In this document: in pieces, positions 24,685-33,748 of the stretch | Position numbering within the stretch: the first letter of the stretch is position 1 | Layout of the letters: each line of letters opens with the position of its first letter | Source: Paraglaciecola arctica | Lineage (GTDB): Bacteria > Pseudomonadota > Gammaproteobacteria > Enterobacterales > Alteromonadaceae | Assembly: GCF_018861065.1 (NCBI RefSeq) | Contig: NZ_JAHKQO010000045.1 | Span: forward strand, 124,001-188,000 | Direction: 5' to 3' | Length of the DNA: 64,000 nucleotides | Program-made: the position numbers and the translations under genes | Notes under the pieces: generated by a model | What the model saw: the letters and a program-made list of their open reading frames with translations, nothing else | Told to the model about the DNA's origin: nothing | Databases searched by the model: none

Positions 24685-26202
24685 TTGATAATCAGCGAAA
24701 TGCAACGCAAATTAGCAACATGGACATCGACTGATAAAACACGCCGCGTTAATCGTGTTTTGAAACTTATCAGTCATCCTGAATGGTTGCACCATGCAGC
24801 GACTATTACGCTCTCTTCAAAGGGCGCGAAAACCGCTGGTGTTGATGGTGTAAATAAATCGCACATGCAAGCAAACCTCGATAATCACCTTCAAGAAATT
24901 AGACGATCTCTACTGTCGGGTGATTATCAACCGATGCCTGCAAGGCGAGTATACATTCCAAAAGCCAACGGGAAACAGCGCCCATTGGGTATTCCTACCT
25001 TACAAGACAGAATTGTACAACGTGCCATGCTCATGGCGATGGAGCCAATATGGGAAAACGATTTTCATTCGTTATCTTACGGTTTTAGACCAGAGCGTAG
25101 TGTCCACCACGCTATTCGAACAGTGCAGTTGCAATTAACTGATCCTGCCGATAAGCGAGGACGCTGGGTAATTGAAGGTGACTTATCAAGTTACTTTGAT
25201 ACCGTTCATCATAAATTATTGATGAGTTGTGTGCGTAAACGCATTAGTTGCGATCGGTTTAACACCTTGCTTTGGCGTTTTATGAAAGCAGGTCATATCG
25301 AACGTAATTTATTCTGTGCAACGAGCCAAGGGGTACCGCAAGGTGGAGTGATATCACCCTTATTGTCGAATATCATGTTAAATGAATTCGACCAACATCT
25401 AGATTCACTTTACTTGTCAAAGAAAGCGCGAAAAGACCGCTGGTACTGGAATCGCACCATACAGGATAAGCGCAACATTGCTATTGAAGAGAGCCGACAA
25501 TGGAAACCTGCTGTTGCTTATTGTCGTTATGCTGATGACTTTGTATTAATCGTCAAAGGCACTAAGGCAGAAGCATTGGTCATTCGTGACCAATGTCGGA
25601 GCTTCCTTGAAGGCAATCTTAAATTAACATTGAACATGGAGAAAACTCATGTGACACATGTTAACGATGGATTTATTTTCCTTGGCCATCGCATCATCAG
25701 AAAACGAGGGCCAAAGGGCAATATGCGTGTGGTGACGGGCATTCCTCACGGCAAAGCTAAAGCGTTCTCGCACTCGCTCAGCAAAGCCTTGTCGAGTGAC
25801 CACTCTTGTAGCAAAGTGGATAAAGTAGAGCAAATCAGCCGCAAGTTAAAGGGCTGGTCTCAATTTTATCGGCACACTAATTTTACTGCTAAGGTTTACA
25901 GTAAAATCGACCGCATTGTATTCTGGAAACTGGCCAAATGGCTAGCACGAAAGTATCGCTGCTCTATTAAATCGTTAATGATGAAATGGATAAGACGACC
26001 TTCTGCTAACCACGCCACAACATGGGTTGTATATGGTAAATCAAACAAGGGGAATGTATGCGGCGCTTCACTATTTAGATTAGTAAGCAGCCCCAAAATG
26101 CGCTTTATGTGGCGTTTACCAGAAATTAACCCATATCTTAGGCTTGAAGAAAGAAATACAATCACATCACGCTACAAAGATGTTGCTATGGCTGTTAGCT
26201 AG
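24685..26202 (+). CDS. ltrA: Group II intron-encoded reverse transcriptase/maturase
   Basis: The 505-residue protein has the RT0-RT7 blocks (AGVDGVNKSHM, RPLGIPTLQDRIVQ, SYGFRPERSVHHAI, EGDLSSYFDTV, SQGVPQGGVISPLLSNIML), the active site YADD at 282-285, and a maturase X domain around SRKLKGWSQFYRH. No C-terminal HNH endonuclease motif is seen, so mobility may depend on replication forks or cryptic sites. It assists intron splicing and reverse-transcribes the lariat into DNA. The track-level start is TTG at 24685 with GGTGAAG upstream; ATG 24700 is the alternative. Confidence 0.92.
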   Translation: MIISEMQRKLATWTSTDKTRRVNRVLKLISHPEWLHHAATITLSSKGAKTAGVDGVNKSHMQANLDNHLQEIRRSLLSGDYQPMPARRVYIPKANGKQRPLGIPTLQDRIVQRAMLMAMEPIWENDFHSLSYGFRPERSVHHAIRTVQLQLTDPADKRGRWVIEGDLSSYFDTVHHKLLMSCVRKRISCDRFNTLLWRFMKAGHIERNLFCATSQGVPQGGVISPLLSNIMLNEFDQHLDSLYLSKKARKDRWYWNRTIQDKRNIAIEESRQWKPAVAYCRYADDFVLIVKGTKAEALVIRDQCRSFLEGNLKLTLNMEKTHVTHVNDGFIFLGHRIIRKRGPKGNMRVVTGIPHGKAKAFSHSLSKALSSDHSCSKVDKVEQISRKLKGWSQFYRHTNFTAKVYSKIDRIVFWKLAKWLARKYRCSIKSLMMKWIRRPSANHATTWVVYGKSNKGNVCGASLFRLVSSPKMRFMWRLPEINPYLRLEERNTITSRYKDVAMAVS

Positions 26203-26213
26203 CATTAAATGGA

Positions 26214-26247
26214 GAGCCGCATGCGCTGAAAGGTGCACGTGTGGTTC
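26214..26247 (+). ncRNA. Group II intron domain V hairpin
   Basis: This 34-nt stem-loop runs from GAGCCGCATGCG, with a GAAA tetraloop, to CGTGTGGTTC. It matches the catalytic domain V shape. A domain VI-like stem follows before the 3' splice site. Confidence 0.88.
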
Positions 26248-26298
26248 GGTGAGGAGAGGCTGAGAAATAGTTCGACTACGCTTGGTCTCTTACTCTAC

Positions 26299-26762
26299 TA
26301 AAAACGGGCGAAGGCTGGCAGTATTTGGCTGTCGTGATGGATTTATTTGGCAGGCGCATTGTTGGCTGGCATACGTCAAAACGCATGACTACTGATTTGG
26401 TCGAGTTGGCATTTATGAAAGCGCATAGGCTACGACAGCCACCAAAAGGCATCGTTTTTCACAGCGATAGAGGCTCACAATACACGAGTAAACGCTTTAG
26501 AAACCTGTTGAAGAACCTTCATTGCCGGGCAAGTATGGGTGATGTAGGTGCGTGTTGGGATAATGCTGTTGTAGAAAGGTTCTTCGGCAGTTTAAAGCAT
26601 GATTGGTTGTTCAAAATAGCGCAACCAACAAGAGAGCATATGAAGCAAGATGTTGCTGCATATATCAAATATTACAATGTGGAACGGTTGCATTCGTCGA
26701 ACGGCGATCAATCACCCGTTGAGTATGAGAACTCCTTTAGAAAAGTGTCCGGTTGGAGTTGA
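26299..26762 (+). CDS. IS3-family transposase OrfB, 3' exon
   Basis: This is the C-terminal part of OrfB (residues 121-274 after splicing). It begins LKTGEGWQYLAVVMDLFGRR and carries the second aspartate (HSDRGSQY, Asp177) and the glutamate (CWDNAVVERFFGSLK, Glu213). Their spacing of 35 residues is the IS3 DD(35)E signature. It ends YNVERLHSSNGDQSPVEYE and a stop just before the right inverted repeat. Confidence 0.9.
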
Positions 26763-26770
26763 CCAGAACA
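26743..26770. repeat. Right inverted repeat of the IS3-family element
   Basis: AAGTGTCCGG begins the repeat and ACCAGAACA ends it, pairing imperfectly with the left end at 23255-23281. Confidence 0.72.
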
Positions 26771-26812
26771 TAGAAAGCACGCGATTCTTATACACATGAA
26801 TTCAAATAAGAA

Positions 26813-27045
26813 GCGTTAGAGCTTGTGAATAAAATTGGCTTTGTTCAAGTAGCTAGAGAATAGAGTGGTGCCAAATCACAACTTTATTATTGGCGCATAT
26901 TCACTCGGAATAAGGCTTCCACATCTGGCTGAGAAAATACCCTCGCATGTGATAATGCTCCCTTAAAACATCAGCTGGCTGTGCAGGATGAAAAGCTTGT
27001 TATATTAAAGAAGTTGGCACGTAAATCCCGAGAAATCCAATTGAA
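26813..27045 (+). pseudogene. Decayed orfA of a different IS3-type element
   Basis: One frame reads ALELVNKIGFVQVARE, stop, SGAKSQLYYWR, a second stop, then APLKHQLAVQDEKLVILKK. That is the helix-turn-helix followed by the zipper of an IS3-type OrfA, broken by TAG and TGA. It is a separate relic from the intact element to its left. The bases to 27245 hold nothing else I can recognise. Confidence 0.65.
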
Positions 27046-27245
27046 CAGGATTTGGATTTTATTCATGATTAAAACCCTATGAAAAACCAATTCAACCCAG
27101 TGTTCAGCAGCAGAAAACGCATACACGAGTCAAGGTAGCATTCGATATCAAACTCAACATTACCTTAAGCAATAGTTCATCCATTCAGTAATCGCTATAT
27201 AGCAGACGATTGAGGCGGTCAGAGAATGATCGCGATTGGGTACAA

Positions 27246-27680
27246 TTAAACTTTCTCATACGTGCCAATTTGCTGGCTAGACAAACATTCAACTTGTTTC
27301 AACTCATAACTCGGAACTAGCCAATTTACCCCAACAATATTTTCTGGATTAACCTGAACCATAATGCAAACCGAAGAATGGCGTGAAACCCTAAGCGTCA
27401 ACTGATTAGCCACATCCGCATGAGCTTTTACCCTGAATTCTTGTATACCTTCAGGCACTGAAAACACTGTGTATTGTTTAGTGGCTAACTTACCATAATA
27501 TTTGTTATCCCAACCAACGTAGGCATAACTTAAGCTGCCTTGTAACGCACTATCTCGATAAATCGTTACTGTTACAGGATTCAAACTAGGGTTTGGTTGT
27601 GTCGATTCTATACTTGTACAGCCGCACAAAAATAGCACTATGGCTAGGGTGTAAATAATGGTTGTGCTTAGTAAGTTCAT
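27246..27680 (-). CDS. Small lipoprotein, DUF2846-like
   Basis: This 144-residue protein has a signal peptide and a clear lipobox (LFLCGC), with the lipidated Cys near residue 21. The mature part is a small beta-rich domain (VTVTIYRDSALQGSLSYAYV, YYGKLATKQYTVFSVPEG) that resembles the DUF2846 lipoproteins. Function is unknown. It lies alone between the IS scar and a divergent oxidoreductase gene. Confidence 0.72.
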   Translation of the reverse strand: MNLLSTTIIYTLAIVLFLCGCTSIESTQPNPSLNPVTVTIYRDSALQGSLSYAYVGWDNKYYGKLATKQYTVFSVPEGIQEFRVKAHADVANQLTLRVSRHSSVCIMVQVNPENIVGVNWLVPSYELKQVECLSSQQIGTYEKV

Positions 27681-27863
27681 CTCTCATTACCTTTTAATAA
27701 AATTGATATTCAGGACAAGATTAATTGCCGCAAGGTAAAGCAGTGGTGAAATTTAATCGAAAATCGAAGCGCTCACCTTTTTAGATACACATCTTGATAA
27801 TTTCACCCTAAGTTGACTTAGCACGGTTTAGATTTCCCATAAAAACCTAGGAGAATGAACATA

Positions 27864-28745
27864 ATGAGCAAAATCGCAATTTTTGGTGCCAGTGGTTATT
27901 TAGGTAAATCTATTGTTCGCGCGGCTATAGAAAAAGGTGTAGCTGTTGTCGCATTTGTGCGCGATAGGCAGGGTTTTCAACAAGGAGAATTTGCTGATGT
28001 TGAAACGCGCGCCGTTTGTTTTAATAAAAACAAGCCGCTAAGCGGTAAATTAGATGACTGCTCTGGCATTATTTCCACCTTAGGGATCACAAAACAAAAA
28101 GATGGTCTGTCATATGACGAGGTTGACTATAGGATAAACGCTTGCATTTTACGCGAGGCTGAAATAACCAGCATCGAAAAATTCATGTTTGTATCGGTAT
28201 ATAAAGGTGACACTTTTAAAGATGTCGCTTTATGCAAAGCCAAAGAGCGCTTTGTTAGAGAATTATCCGTGTCGACAGTATCCTCTGTAATTATTCGTCC
28301 AACTGGGTTTTATTCAGACATGCTTGATTTTTTGAAGATGGCGAAAAGTGGTAAAGTGCATTTATTTGGCAGTGGAGAGCAAAAGCTCAATCCTATTTCG
28401 GGAGACGATCTCGCGATTGAAATGTTAAAAATTTTGCAAAATGACTGGGAGTCTAAATCAAATCGGTCAATCAATATCGGGGGTCCAAAAACCCTGTCCC
28501 ACCGTCAAATAGCCAAATTAGCTTTTTTAGCATTAAAGCGACCCATTATTATAAAAACACACCCCGATTGGTTGAGAAAACTCTCCCTGATGTTCGGTCG
28601 ATTTTTTATTCCGCAAAAACTTTTTGGTCCTTACGAATTTTTCCTCACAGCAATGGGTGAAGACATGAATACTGATGAATATGGCACTCAGAGTTTATAT
28701 GTATTTTTCAAACAACAAGCACTAAAACTTGAAAACCGTACATGA
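27864..28745 (+). CDS. Atypical SDR / NmrA-like NAD(P)-binding oxidoreductase
   Basis: The 293-residue protein starts with a Rossmann glycine loop (IAIFGASGYLGKS). It contains STLG, VSVYKG, IIRPTGFYSDML and INIGGPKTLSHRQIAKLAF, as in atypical SDR proteins of the NAD-dependent epimerase/NmrA group. The substrate is unknown. The second Met (27864) is taken as start, because AGGAG lies 10 bases before it and only 1-2 bases before the first ATG. No operon partner is evident. Confidence 0.75.
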   Translation: MSKIAIFGASGYLGKSIVRAAIEKGVAVVAFVRDRQGFQQGEFADVETRAVCFNKNKPLSGKLDDCSGIISTLGITKQKDGLSYDEVDYRINACILREAEITSIEKFMFVSVYKGDTFKDVALCKAKERFVRELSVSTVSSVIIRPTGFYSDMLDFLKMAKSGKVHLFGSGEQKLNPISGDDLAIEMLKILQNDWESKSNRSINIGGPKTLSHRQIAKLAFLALKRPIIIKTHPDWLRKLSLMFGRFFIPQKLFGPYEFFLTAMGEDMNTDEYGTQSLYVFFKQQALKLENRT

Positions 28746-29063
28746 CAAAACTTATATCTTAGAAACCATCGTCAATCACACACTTAAGGCGGTTTTGAAC
28801 GAATAGTCGCTATTTTTGTTCATGTATTCACATATCTAAACACTGTGAATAACAATACTGGTATCACTAACCTTGTTAACCACAATAACCACTAGCCTAC
28901 CCAAATCTCAGATTTTGACAGTTGCCCAATCTAGCAACTATCAAATATCGATGCTGTGGATCTAAGATATCCCTCTATCAATTCAGATTTTCTTTTGTTT
29001 TAGCCTTATTATTTCAACAGTAAATACGATAACCTTTAAGAACGTTCGCAATACCGGTAACCA
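28746..29063. other. Intergenic region without a recognised gene
   Basis: These 318 bases are AT-rich and lie between two rightward genes. I see no ORF of note, no clear terminator and no repeated motif. The last 60 bases presumably hold the promoter of the receiver-TPR gene. Confidence 0.5.
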
Positions 29064-30683
29064 ATGAATTCACAATTAGCTAAAAACACCAAAGTACTTA
29101 TCGTAGATGATCAAGCCTTGGCTAAGGGATACATGAAGTATTCTTTAGAGGAGTTGGGGTTTAGCGATATTACTTATGTGGATAAAATCAACCTTGCATT
29201 AACCACGTTGAGAAGCCAAAAATTTGATTTGATCATTTGCTCTTACAACGTAAAACACGAGCAGGATGGCTATTATTTTTACGATGAAATTAAAACCAAT
29301 GGTGAGCTCCCGCTTAGCACCGCTTTTGTATTTATTAGCGCAGATACCAATTCTGATTTAGTGCAAAGCATAATTGAATTACAACCCGACGATTTTTTGG
29401 CTAAACCTTTTACTGTAAGAGATTTAGATCGCAGATTGAGCCGCGTCTTAGCCCGTAAAAAAGCTTTGCACGGAGTCTATTTATGCATTGATAAGAATCA
29501 GTATGCACAGGCTCTATCTGAGGTCGAATTGTTCCTAGGCGACCCCAAACATTCAGAGTTTTTCCCTTTAGCTTTGAAAATTAAAGGGGAAATGCTCACA
29601 GCCTGCGGCCACTTCAAAATGGCCAAAGACTTTTACTTAGCCATCTTAAAAGTACAAACCTTTACTTGGGCGCAATTGGGTTTAGTTAACAGTTATTTGC
29701 ACCTTGATGAAGATGAATCTGCAGAAAAATTGGTATTAAGATTAGCATTTAAACCAGACTCGCAGCTCGCTGCCTATGATTTGCTAACGGCTTTACAAAT
29801 CAAACAGAATGATTTCGATACCGCCCTTGAGAGCGTCATGATGGCCACCGAAATTTCCCCAAGAAGTATACGCAGACATAGGACGGCCTTAGATCTTTCT
29901 CGCATTACTCATGATTATGAAACTCAATTCGAAGCCGCAAAAAAGATTGTTAGATTTGCCAAGAATTCCATTCATGATATGCCTGAAAATTATTTAAATG
30001 TAGCAAGAGCTGGTATCGACTATGCCATGACTACAGACGCTTCTGATACTGATAAACTCATCAAACAAGCTAATGAGTACATTAGGCAACTAAGACAGGC
30101 TTTTCCTAAAGCGGACATCCAAGAGCAGATGAAGGTTGTTAACGCTCGACTACTATATCTTGAAGACGAAAAAGATAATGCTTTATCCTTGCTCAACAAA
30201 TTAGATGAAGACAGTTGGGAACACGAAGGAATTGATGCTTTGTTAGACAAAGCCAAAATTTTTCATGATGTCGGGTTGTTCGAACGTTCACAGGCCGTGT
30301 TGGAACAAATCGAAGAGCGTTGCAATGATAGCTCCGACCAAAGTGAAGTTTTCTTGCAATACATTACCCAAGAAAAACACGAAAAATCGACAATTAAAAC
30401 CAGTTCAAAAGATCTCAACAATACCGCTGTCGGTTTTTTCCACAAAGGTGACATCGACAATGCGTTAGAGGTATTTACGCAAGCTTTTACAATTATGCCT
30501 AAAAACGCATCTATTGCCCTCAATTTGTTGCAAGCCATTTCATCTAAAGCGGCAAAATTAGGTACCACACCGGTATCGGACTCTGTACTTAAAAAATGCA
30601 TTAAAACAATCGAAAATGGTAAGTTGAATGACGTGCAGCAAGAGAGGTATCACAAGATACGTACAACATTAGACGCTTTATAA
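29064..30683 (+). CDS. Receiver-like domain protein with TPR repeats; phospho-acceptor Asp replaced by Ser
   Basis: The 539-residue protein starts with a CheY-like fold (about 8-130) followed by helical TPR-type repeats to the end (for example FFHKGDIDNALEVFTQAFTI). The acidic pair Asp15-Asp16, Ser92 and Lys114 (LAKPF) are kept. In the strand that should carry the phospho-acceptor (LIICSYNVKHEQDG) Ser60 replaces Asp. It is therefore probably a pseudo-receiver that does not take phosphate. A cytoplasmic scaffold or signalling role is inferred. It stands alone; no histidine kinase gene is adjacent. Confidence 0.82.
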   Translation: MNSQLAKNTKVLIVDDQALAKGYMKYSLEELGFSDITYVDKINLALTTLRSQKFDLIICSYNVKHEQDGYYFYDEIKTNGELPLSTAFVFISADTNSDLVQSIIELQPDDFLAKPFTVRDLDRRLSRVLARKKALHGVYLCIDKNQYAQALSEVELFLGDPKHSEFFPLALKIKGEMLTACGHFKMAKDFYLAILKVQTFTWAQLGLVNSYLHLDEDESAEKLVLRLAFKPDSQLAAYDLLTALQIKQNDFDTALESVMMATEISPRSIRRHRTALDLSRITHDYETQFEAAKKIVRFAKNSIHDMPENYLNVARAGIDYAMTTDASDTDKLIKQANEYIRQLRQAFPKADIQEQMKVVNARLLYLEDEKDNALSLLNKLDEDSWEHEGIDALLDKAKIFHDVGLFERSQAVLEQIEERCNDSSDQSEVFLQYITQEKHEKSTIKTSSKDLNNTAVGFFHKGDIDNALEVFTQAFTIMPKNASIALNLLQAISSKAAKLGTTPVSDSVLKKCIKTIENGKLNDVQQERYHKIRTTLDAL

Positions 30684-30821
30684 AAATCAACTTTAATCAC
30701 AGCTTAGAGATATCTACAAACGCTATGCGTTGTTGCAAAGGCCAACTATTTAGTTGAAAAATGCCAGCTTAAACCCAAATACTCGCAGTTACAGCGCTTT
30801 AGCGACGGTGTCACAAATAAC

Positions 30822-31574
30822 TTATAAACCCCCTGTGATATCGATGAAGCTGCCGGTAACAAATGAAGACTTTTGTGAAGCGAGCCAATAAATAGCCTCA
30901 GCAACTTCAGTTGTTTCACCACCTCTTAACATTGGAATTTTAGATTTAAGCCGGTCGATTCGATTAGGCTCACCCCCTAAGGTATGAATGTCAGTGTGTA
31001 TCAGACCAGGCCTAACCGCGTTGACTCGAATACCTTCGGCTGCAACTTCTAATGCTAAACCTCTTGTAAGGCTATCAATGGCCCCCTTAGAAGCGGCATA
31101 ATCTACGTATTCATTAGGCGAGCCACTTTTCGCCGCGCCAGAAGACACATTGACTATAGTGCCACCACCCCCTCCATATTTTGTGGACATACGTTTGATT
31201 GCTTGTTTGCAGCACAAAAAGCAACTCATCACATTAGTGTTCAAGACTTGAGTAAATCTTTGTTCCTCTATTTCGTCAAAGCGGCACTGTTTTTTTAATA
31301 TCCCTACATTGTTAACTAATACCGAGACTGGCCCCAGTTTACGGTCAACTTCATCGAATAACCCTTGCACTTCTGAAGATTTAGACACATCCGCTTGCAC
31401 AGTGATACATTTAGGTGTGTATTGTAAGAGCTCATTTTTGAGTTGTTGTGCGGCTTGGTTATTGTTTAGAAAGTTAATACACACAGCATATCCATTTTGA
31501 GCAAAAATTTTGGCACTTGCCGCACCAATTCCTCTGCTTGCCCCTGTGATAATGACGATTTTATCAGTTTGCAT
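30822..31574 (-). CDS. SDR-family oxidoreductase
   Basis: This 250-residue classical SDR shows TGASRGIG, NNVG in place of NNAG, a VSSGAA serine and the YAASK active site. It ends ITGGL. The sequence resembles glucose 1-dehydrogenase and FabG-like reductases; the substrate is not known. It lies 25 bp downstream of kynureninase on the same strand and may share its transcript. Confidence 0.8.
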   Translation of the reverse strand: MQTDKIVIITGASRGIGAASAKIFAQNGYAVCINFLNNNQAAQQLKNELLQYTPKCITVQADVSKSSEVQGLFDEVDRKLGPVSVLVNNVGILKKQCRFDEIEEQRFTQVLNTNVMSCFLCCKQAIKRMSTKYGGGGGTIVNVSSGAAKSGSPNEYVDYAASKGAIDSLTRGLALEVAAEGIRVNAVRPGLIHTDIHTLGGEPNRIDRLKSKIPMLRGGETTEVAEAIYWLASQKSSFVTGSFIDITGGL

Positions 31575-31599
31575 ATCGGTTCCTAATCAGTCTCAAATC

Positions 31600-32835
31600 C
31601 TAGGTTACTTTTGATGCAACCTTAAAACGTTGTGCTTGATATAACTTGCTTTCTACCACTTCTTTAAGGGTGGATACCGCCAGCCACACATCTTCAAACG
31701 ACGTGTAAAGTGGCGTAAAACCAAATCGAATCATATTGGGCGCTCTAAAATCAGCAATCACACCTTTTTCAATTAACGCTTGGCAAATTGCATAGGCGTC
31801 GTTATGTGAGAACGCCAATTGACTCCCTCTTTGCCTAGCGTCAACAGGAGAGCACAAGGTCAAGTCGTCTAGAGATTGATGTGATTGCATAAGCCTAAGA
31901 AACACCTGTCCTAAGGACGCTGATTTGCTTTGAATGGTCAACATATCTACATTGCGCCAAACATCTAGTGCCACGTCTAAACCACTCATAGCGATAACGC
32001 TTGGGGTGCCACATTGAAATTGGTTAATGTTACTGCTGGCTTGGTAGAGAGGGTCAAAAGCGAAAGGCTTTGCATGGCCCATCCAGCCAGACAATGGTTG
32101 TTTAACAAGCTGTTGATGGCGCGTCGCTACATATAAAAACGCCGGTGCACCTGGCCCACCATTTAGGTATTTATAACCACAACCCACAGCAAAATCTGCC
32201 TCACATTGATCTAATGCAACGGGTAAAGCCCCTGCACTGTGAGCCAAATCCCATATTACGAGTATACCTTTGTCATGGGCCAGTTGAGTCAATTTTGCCA
32301 TATCCAATGACTTACCAGTACGAAAATTGACTTGAGTTAACAATAGCACCGCCACCGAATCGGTTAAGTGTTGCTCTATATCCAGCTCATTTACCAACTG
32401 TAGATGACATAAATCTTCACCGAGTAAATCACTTACTCCTTGCACCATATATAAATCAGTTGGAAAATTATCCTCAGTAGACAATACCACTTTACGCTTT
32501 GAATTAAGGGCTAGCGCACTGCATAACAACTTGAATAAATTTACAGAGATAGAATCACAACAAATTACTTGCCCTGGCGCGGCGCCTATAATGGGAGCTA
32601 TTTTTTCACCCACTTTTATCGGAAGGTCAATCCATTGATGACTGTTCCAACTCTTGATTAAGTCATTTCCCCATTGCTGAGTGACCACCTCTGACAAATG
32701 GCTTTTCACGGTTCGAGGTAATGCTCCTAGTGAATTACCATCTAAATAAATCACATCTTTTGGCAAATCGAATTCAAGGCGCTTATCTGCCAATGGATCC
32801 GCCTCATCTAGGGCTCTAATTTCATCAAAATTCAT
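31600..32835 (-). CDS. kynU: Kynureninase
   Basis: The 411-residue PLP enzyme has YLDGNSLGALP near the start, WDLAHSAGALP, and the PLP lysine in GCGYKYLNGGPGAPAF. It splits kynurenine (or 3-hydroxykynurenine) to anthranilate (or 3-hydroxyanthranilate) and alanine in tryptophan breakdown. Its ATG overlaps the stop of the upstream hydrolase by 4 bp (ATGA). Tryptophan 2,3-dioxygenase is not in the window. Confidence 0.95.
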   Translation of the reverse strand: MNFDEIRALDEADPLADKRLEFDLPKDVIYLDGNSLGALPRTVKSHLSEVVTQQWGNDLIKSWNSHQWIDLPIKVGEKIAPIIGAAPGQVICCDSISVNLFKLLCSALALNSKRKVVLSTEDNFPTDLYMVQGVSDLLGEDLCHLQLVNELDIEQHLTDSVAVLLLTQVNFRTGKSLDMAKLTQLAHDKGILVIWDLAHSAGALPVALDQCEADFAVGCGYKYLNGGPGAPAFLYVATRHQQLVKQPLSGWMGHAKPFAFDPLYQASSNINQFQCGTPSVIAMSGLDVALDVWRNVDMLTIQSKSASLGQVFLRLMQSHQSLDDLTLCSPVDARQRGSQLAFSHNDAYAICQALIEKGVIADFRAPNMIRFGFTPLYTSFEDVWLAVSTLKEVVESKLYQAQRFKVASKVT

Positions 32836-33674
32836 TTTAGTAACCCGTTTAATTGTTTAATAAGCGTATCGAAGGCTTCAGAACCAGGGTGTATCCAATC
32901 AAAGTGCCCTACTCCATCTAACATAATGACTTGGCTATCGAGTTTATCCAATTCGAATCCAGGTACGATAGCGTCTTTGCCACCTTGCAAAATAAGGGTA
33001 TTGGGATGTAACGCTTGTTTACTTGGATTCGCCATTTCGTAATCAAAGATTTTTTCTTTTGGCATACCATTCATGAAGTCTTTCGTGGCTTGTTGGCAGC
33101 TGTTTGAGCCAATTGCGTATTCTTCAATATCAGTAATTGCAGCTAAACCAATTACGCTTTTTAGCCCTTTGATTGCTCCACCAGCAAGTAGGGCTAAATG
33201 CCCTCCAGCCGAATGCCCGACCAACACAGTTTCGCTTAAATCAAACTCGCCATTATTATACTTAGCTGAGGCAAGGATCCCTGCTTTTATATCCTTGTAA
33301 CTGCCAGGCCATCCCCCACCTGAATCGCCACTTCGACGATATTCTAACGACCACACATTAAAACCGGCTTGAGCTAATCCTGTACTTAAAGCAAAAGTAT
33401 GTTGAATATCGTAGGCACTTAACCAACACCCGCCATGGATTAAAACAACTAGAGGTTTTCGTTGAGTGTTTTCAAGTGAAGTAGCACGCCACAGCAAGGC
33501 GTATTGTAATGGATCTGCACCATAAGTTATTTTTTGTGCCGCTGGCGTGAAAGATAAATTAGCCGCGTTTGCATAGTCAACATCATTGGCTACTTTAGGA
33601 AATTCTATAACAGTTTCGGCGGCACTGTTGGCGAACGAAAAAATACACAGCGATATGGCGAATAATCGATTCAA
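32832..33674 (-). CDS. Exported alpha/beta hydrolase, kynurenine formamidase-like
   Basis: The 280-residue protein has the HGGCW oxyanion motif, the nucleophile elbow GHSAGGHLA, and a likely acid/His pair in the last third (GGKDAIVPG, GVGHFDWIHPG). This is the AFMID-like formamidase/esterase pattern. An N-terminal signal peptide (RLFAISLCIFSFANSAAE) indicates export, which is odd for a formamidase that should feed a cytoplasmic kynureninase. The 4-bp overlap with kynU strongly ties them. The only reasonable start is TTG at 33674. N-formylkynurenine hydrolysis is likely but an esterase role is possible. Confidence 0.75.
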   Translation of the reverse strand: MNRLFAISLCIFSFANSAAETVIEFPKVANDVDYANAANLSFTPAAQKITYGADPLQYALLWRATSLENTQRKPLVVLIHGGCWLSAYDIQHTFALSTGLAQAGFNVWSLEYRRSGDSGGGWPGSYKDIKAGILASAKYNNGEFDLSETVLVGHSAGGHLALLAGGAIKGLKSVIGLAAITDIEEYAIGSNSCQQATKDFMNGMPKEKIFDYEMANPSKQALHPNTLILQGGKDAIVPGFELDKLDSQVIMLDGVGHFDWIHPGSEAFDTLIKQLNGLLK

Positions 33675-33690
33675 GATAGTTGTCTCTAAA

Positions 33691-33722
33691 ATAAAAAAGC
33701 AGTGTTCAAAATAACACTGCTT
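33691..33722 (-). terminator. Intrinsic terminator of the thiolase gene
   Basis: A perfect 10-bp stem (AAGCAGTGTT / AACACTGCTT) with a 6-base loop is followed on the minus strand by TTTTTTAT. It lies 27 bp past the thiolase stop and separates that gene from the kynurenine operon. Confidence 0.85.
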
Positions 33723-33748
33723 ATGTACTAACTAAAACGAATTTTTAC

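Larger units (their letters stand above)
24011..26298 (+). mobile_element. Group II intron with reverse transcriptase/maturase
   Basis: The intron begins GTGTG (the GUGYG consensus) and ends in AC (the AY consensus). The exons are predicted as TATC and TAAAAACGG; removing the intron restores the IS3 orfB frame across the junction (Tyr-Leu-Lys-Thr). The intron-encoded protein lies at 24685-26202 in domain IV, and a canonical 34-nt domain V lies at 26214-26247. The pieces needed for splicing look intact. Confidence 0.92.
23255..26770 (+). mobile_element. IS3-family insertion sequence interrupted by a group II intron
   Basis: The element is bounded by imperfect inverted repeats and carries orfA, orfB and an internal 2288-bp group II intron. 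Without the intron it would be about 1228 bp, normal for IS3. The flanking triplets are ttc on the left and tag on the right, so no 3-bp target duplication is visible. That suggests later rearrangement or insertion into another IS. Confidence 0.88.

Noticed and set aside
30722-30821. Possible terminator or small gene between the receiver-TPR gene and the convergent SDR gene
   Set aside because: No stable stem with a T-run and no frame with a ribosome site was found.
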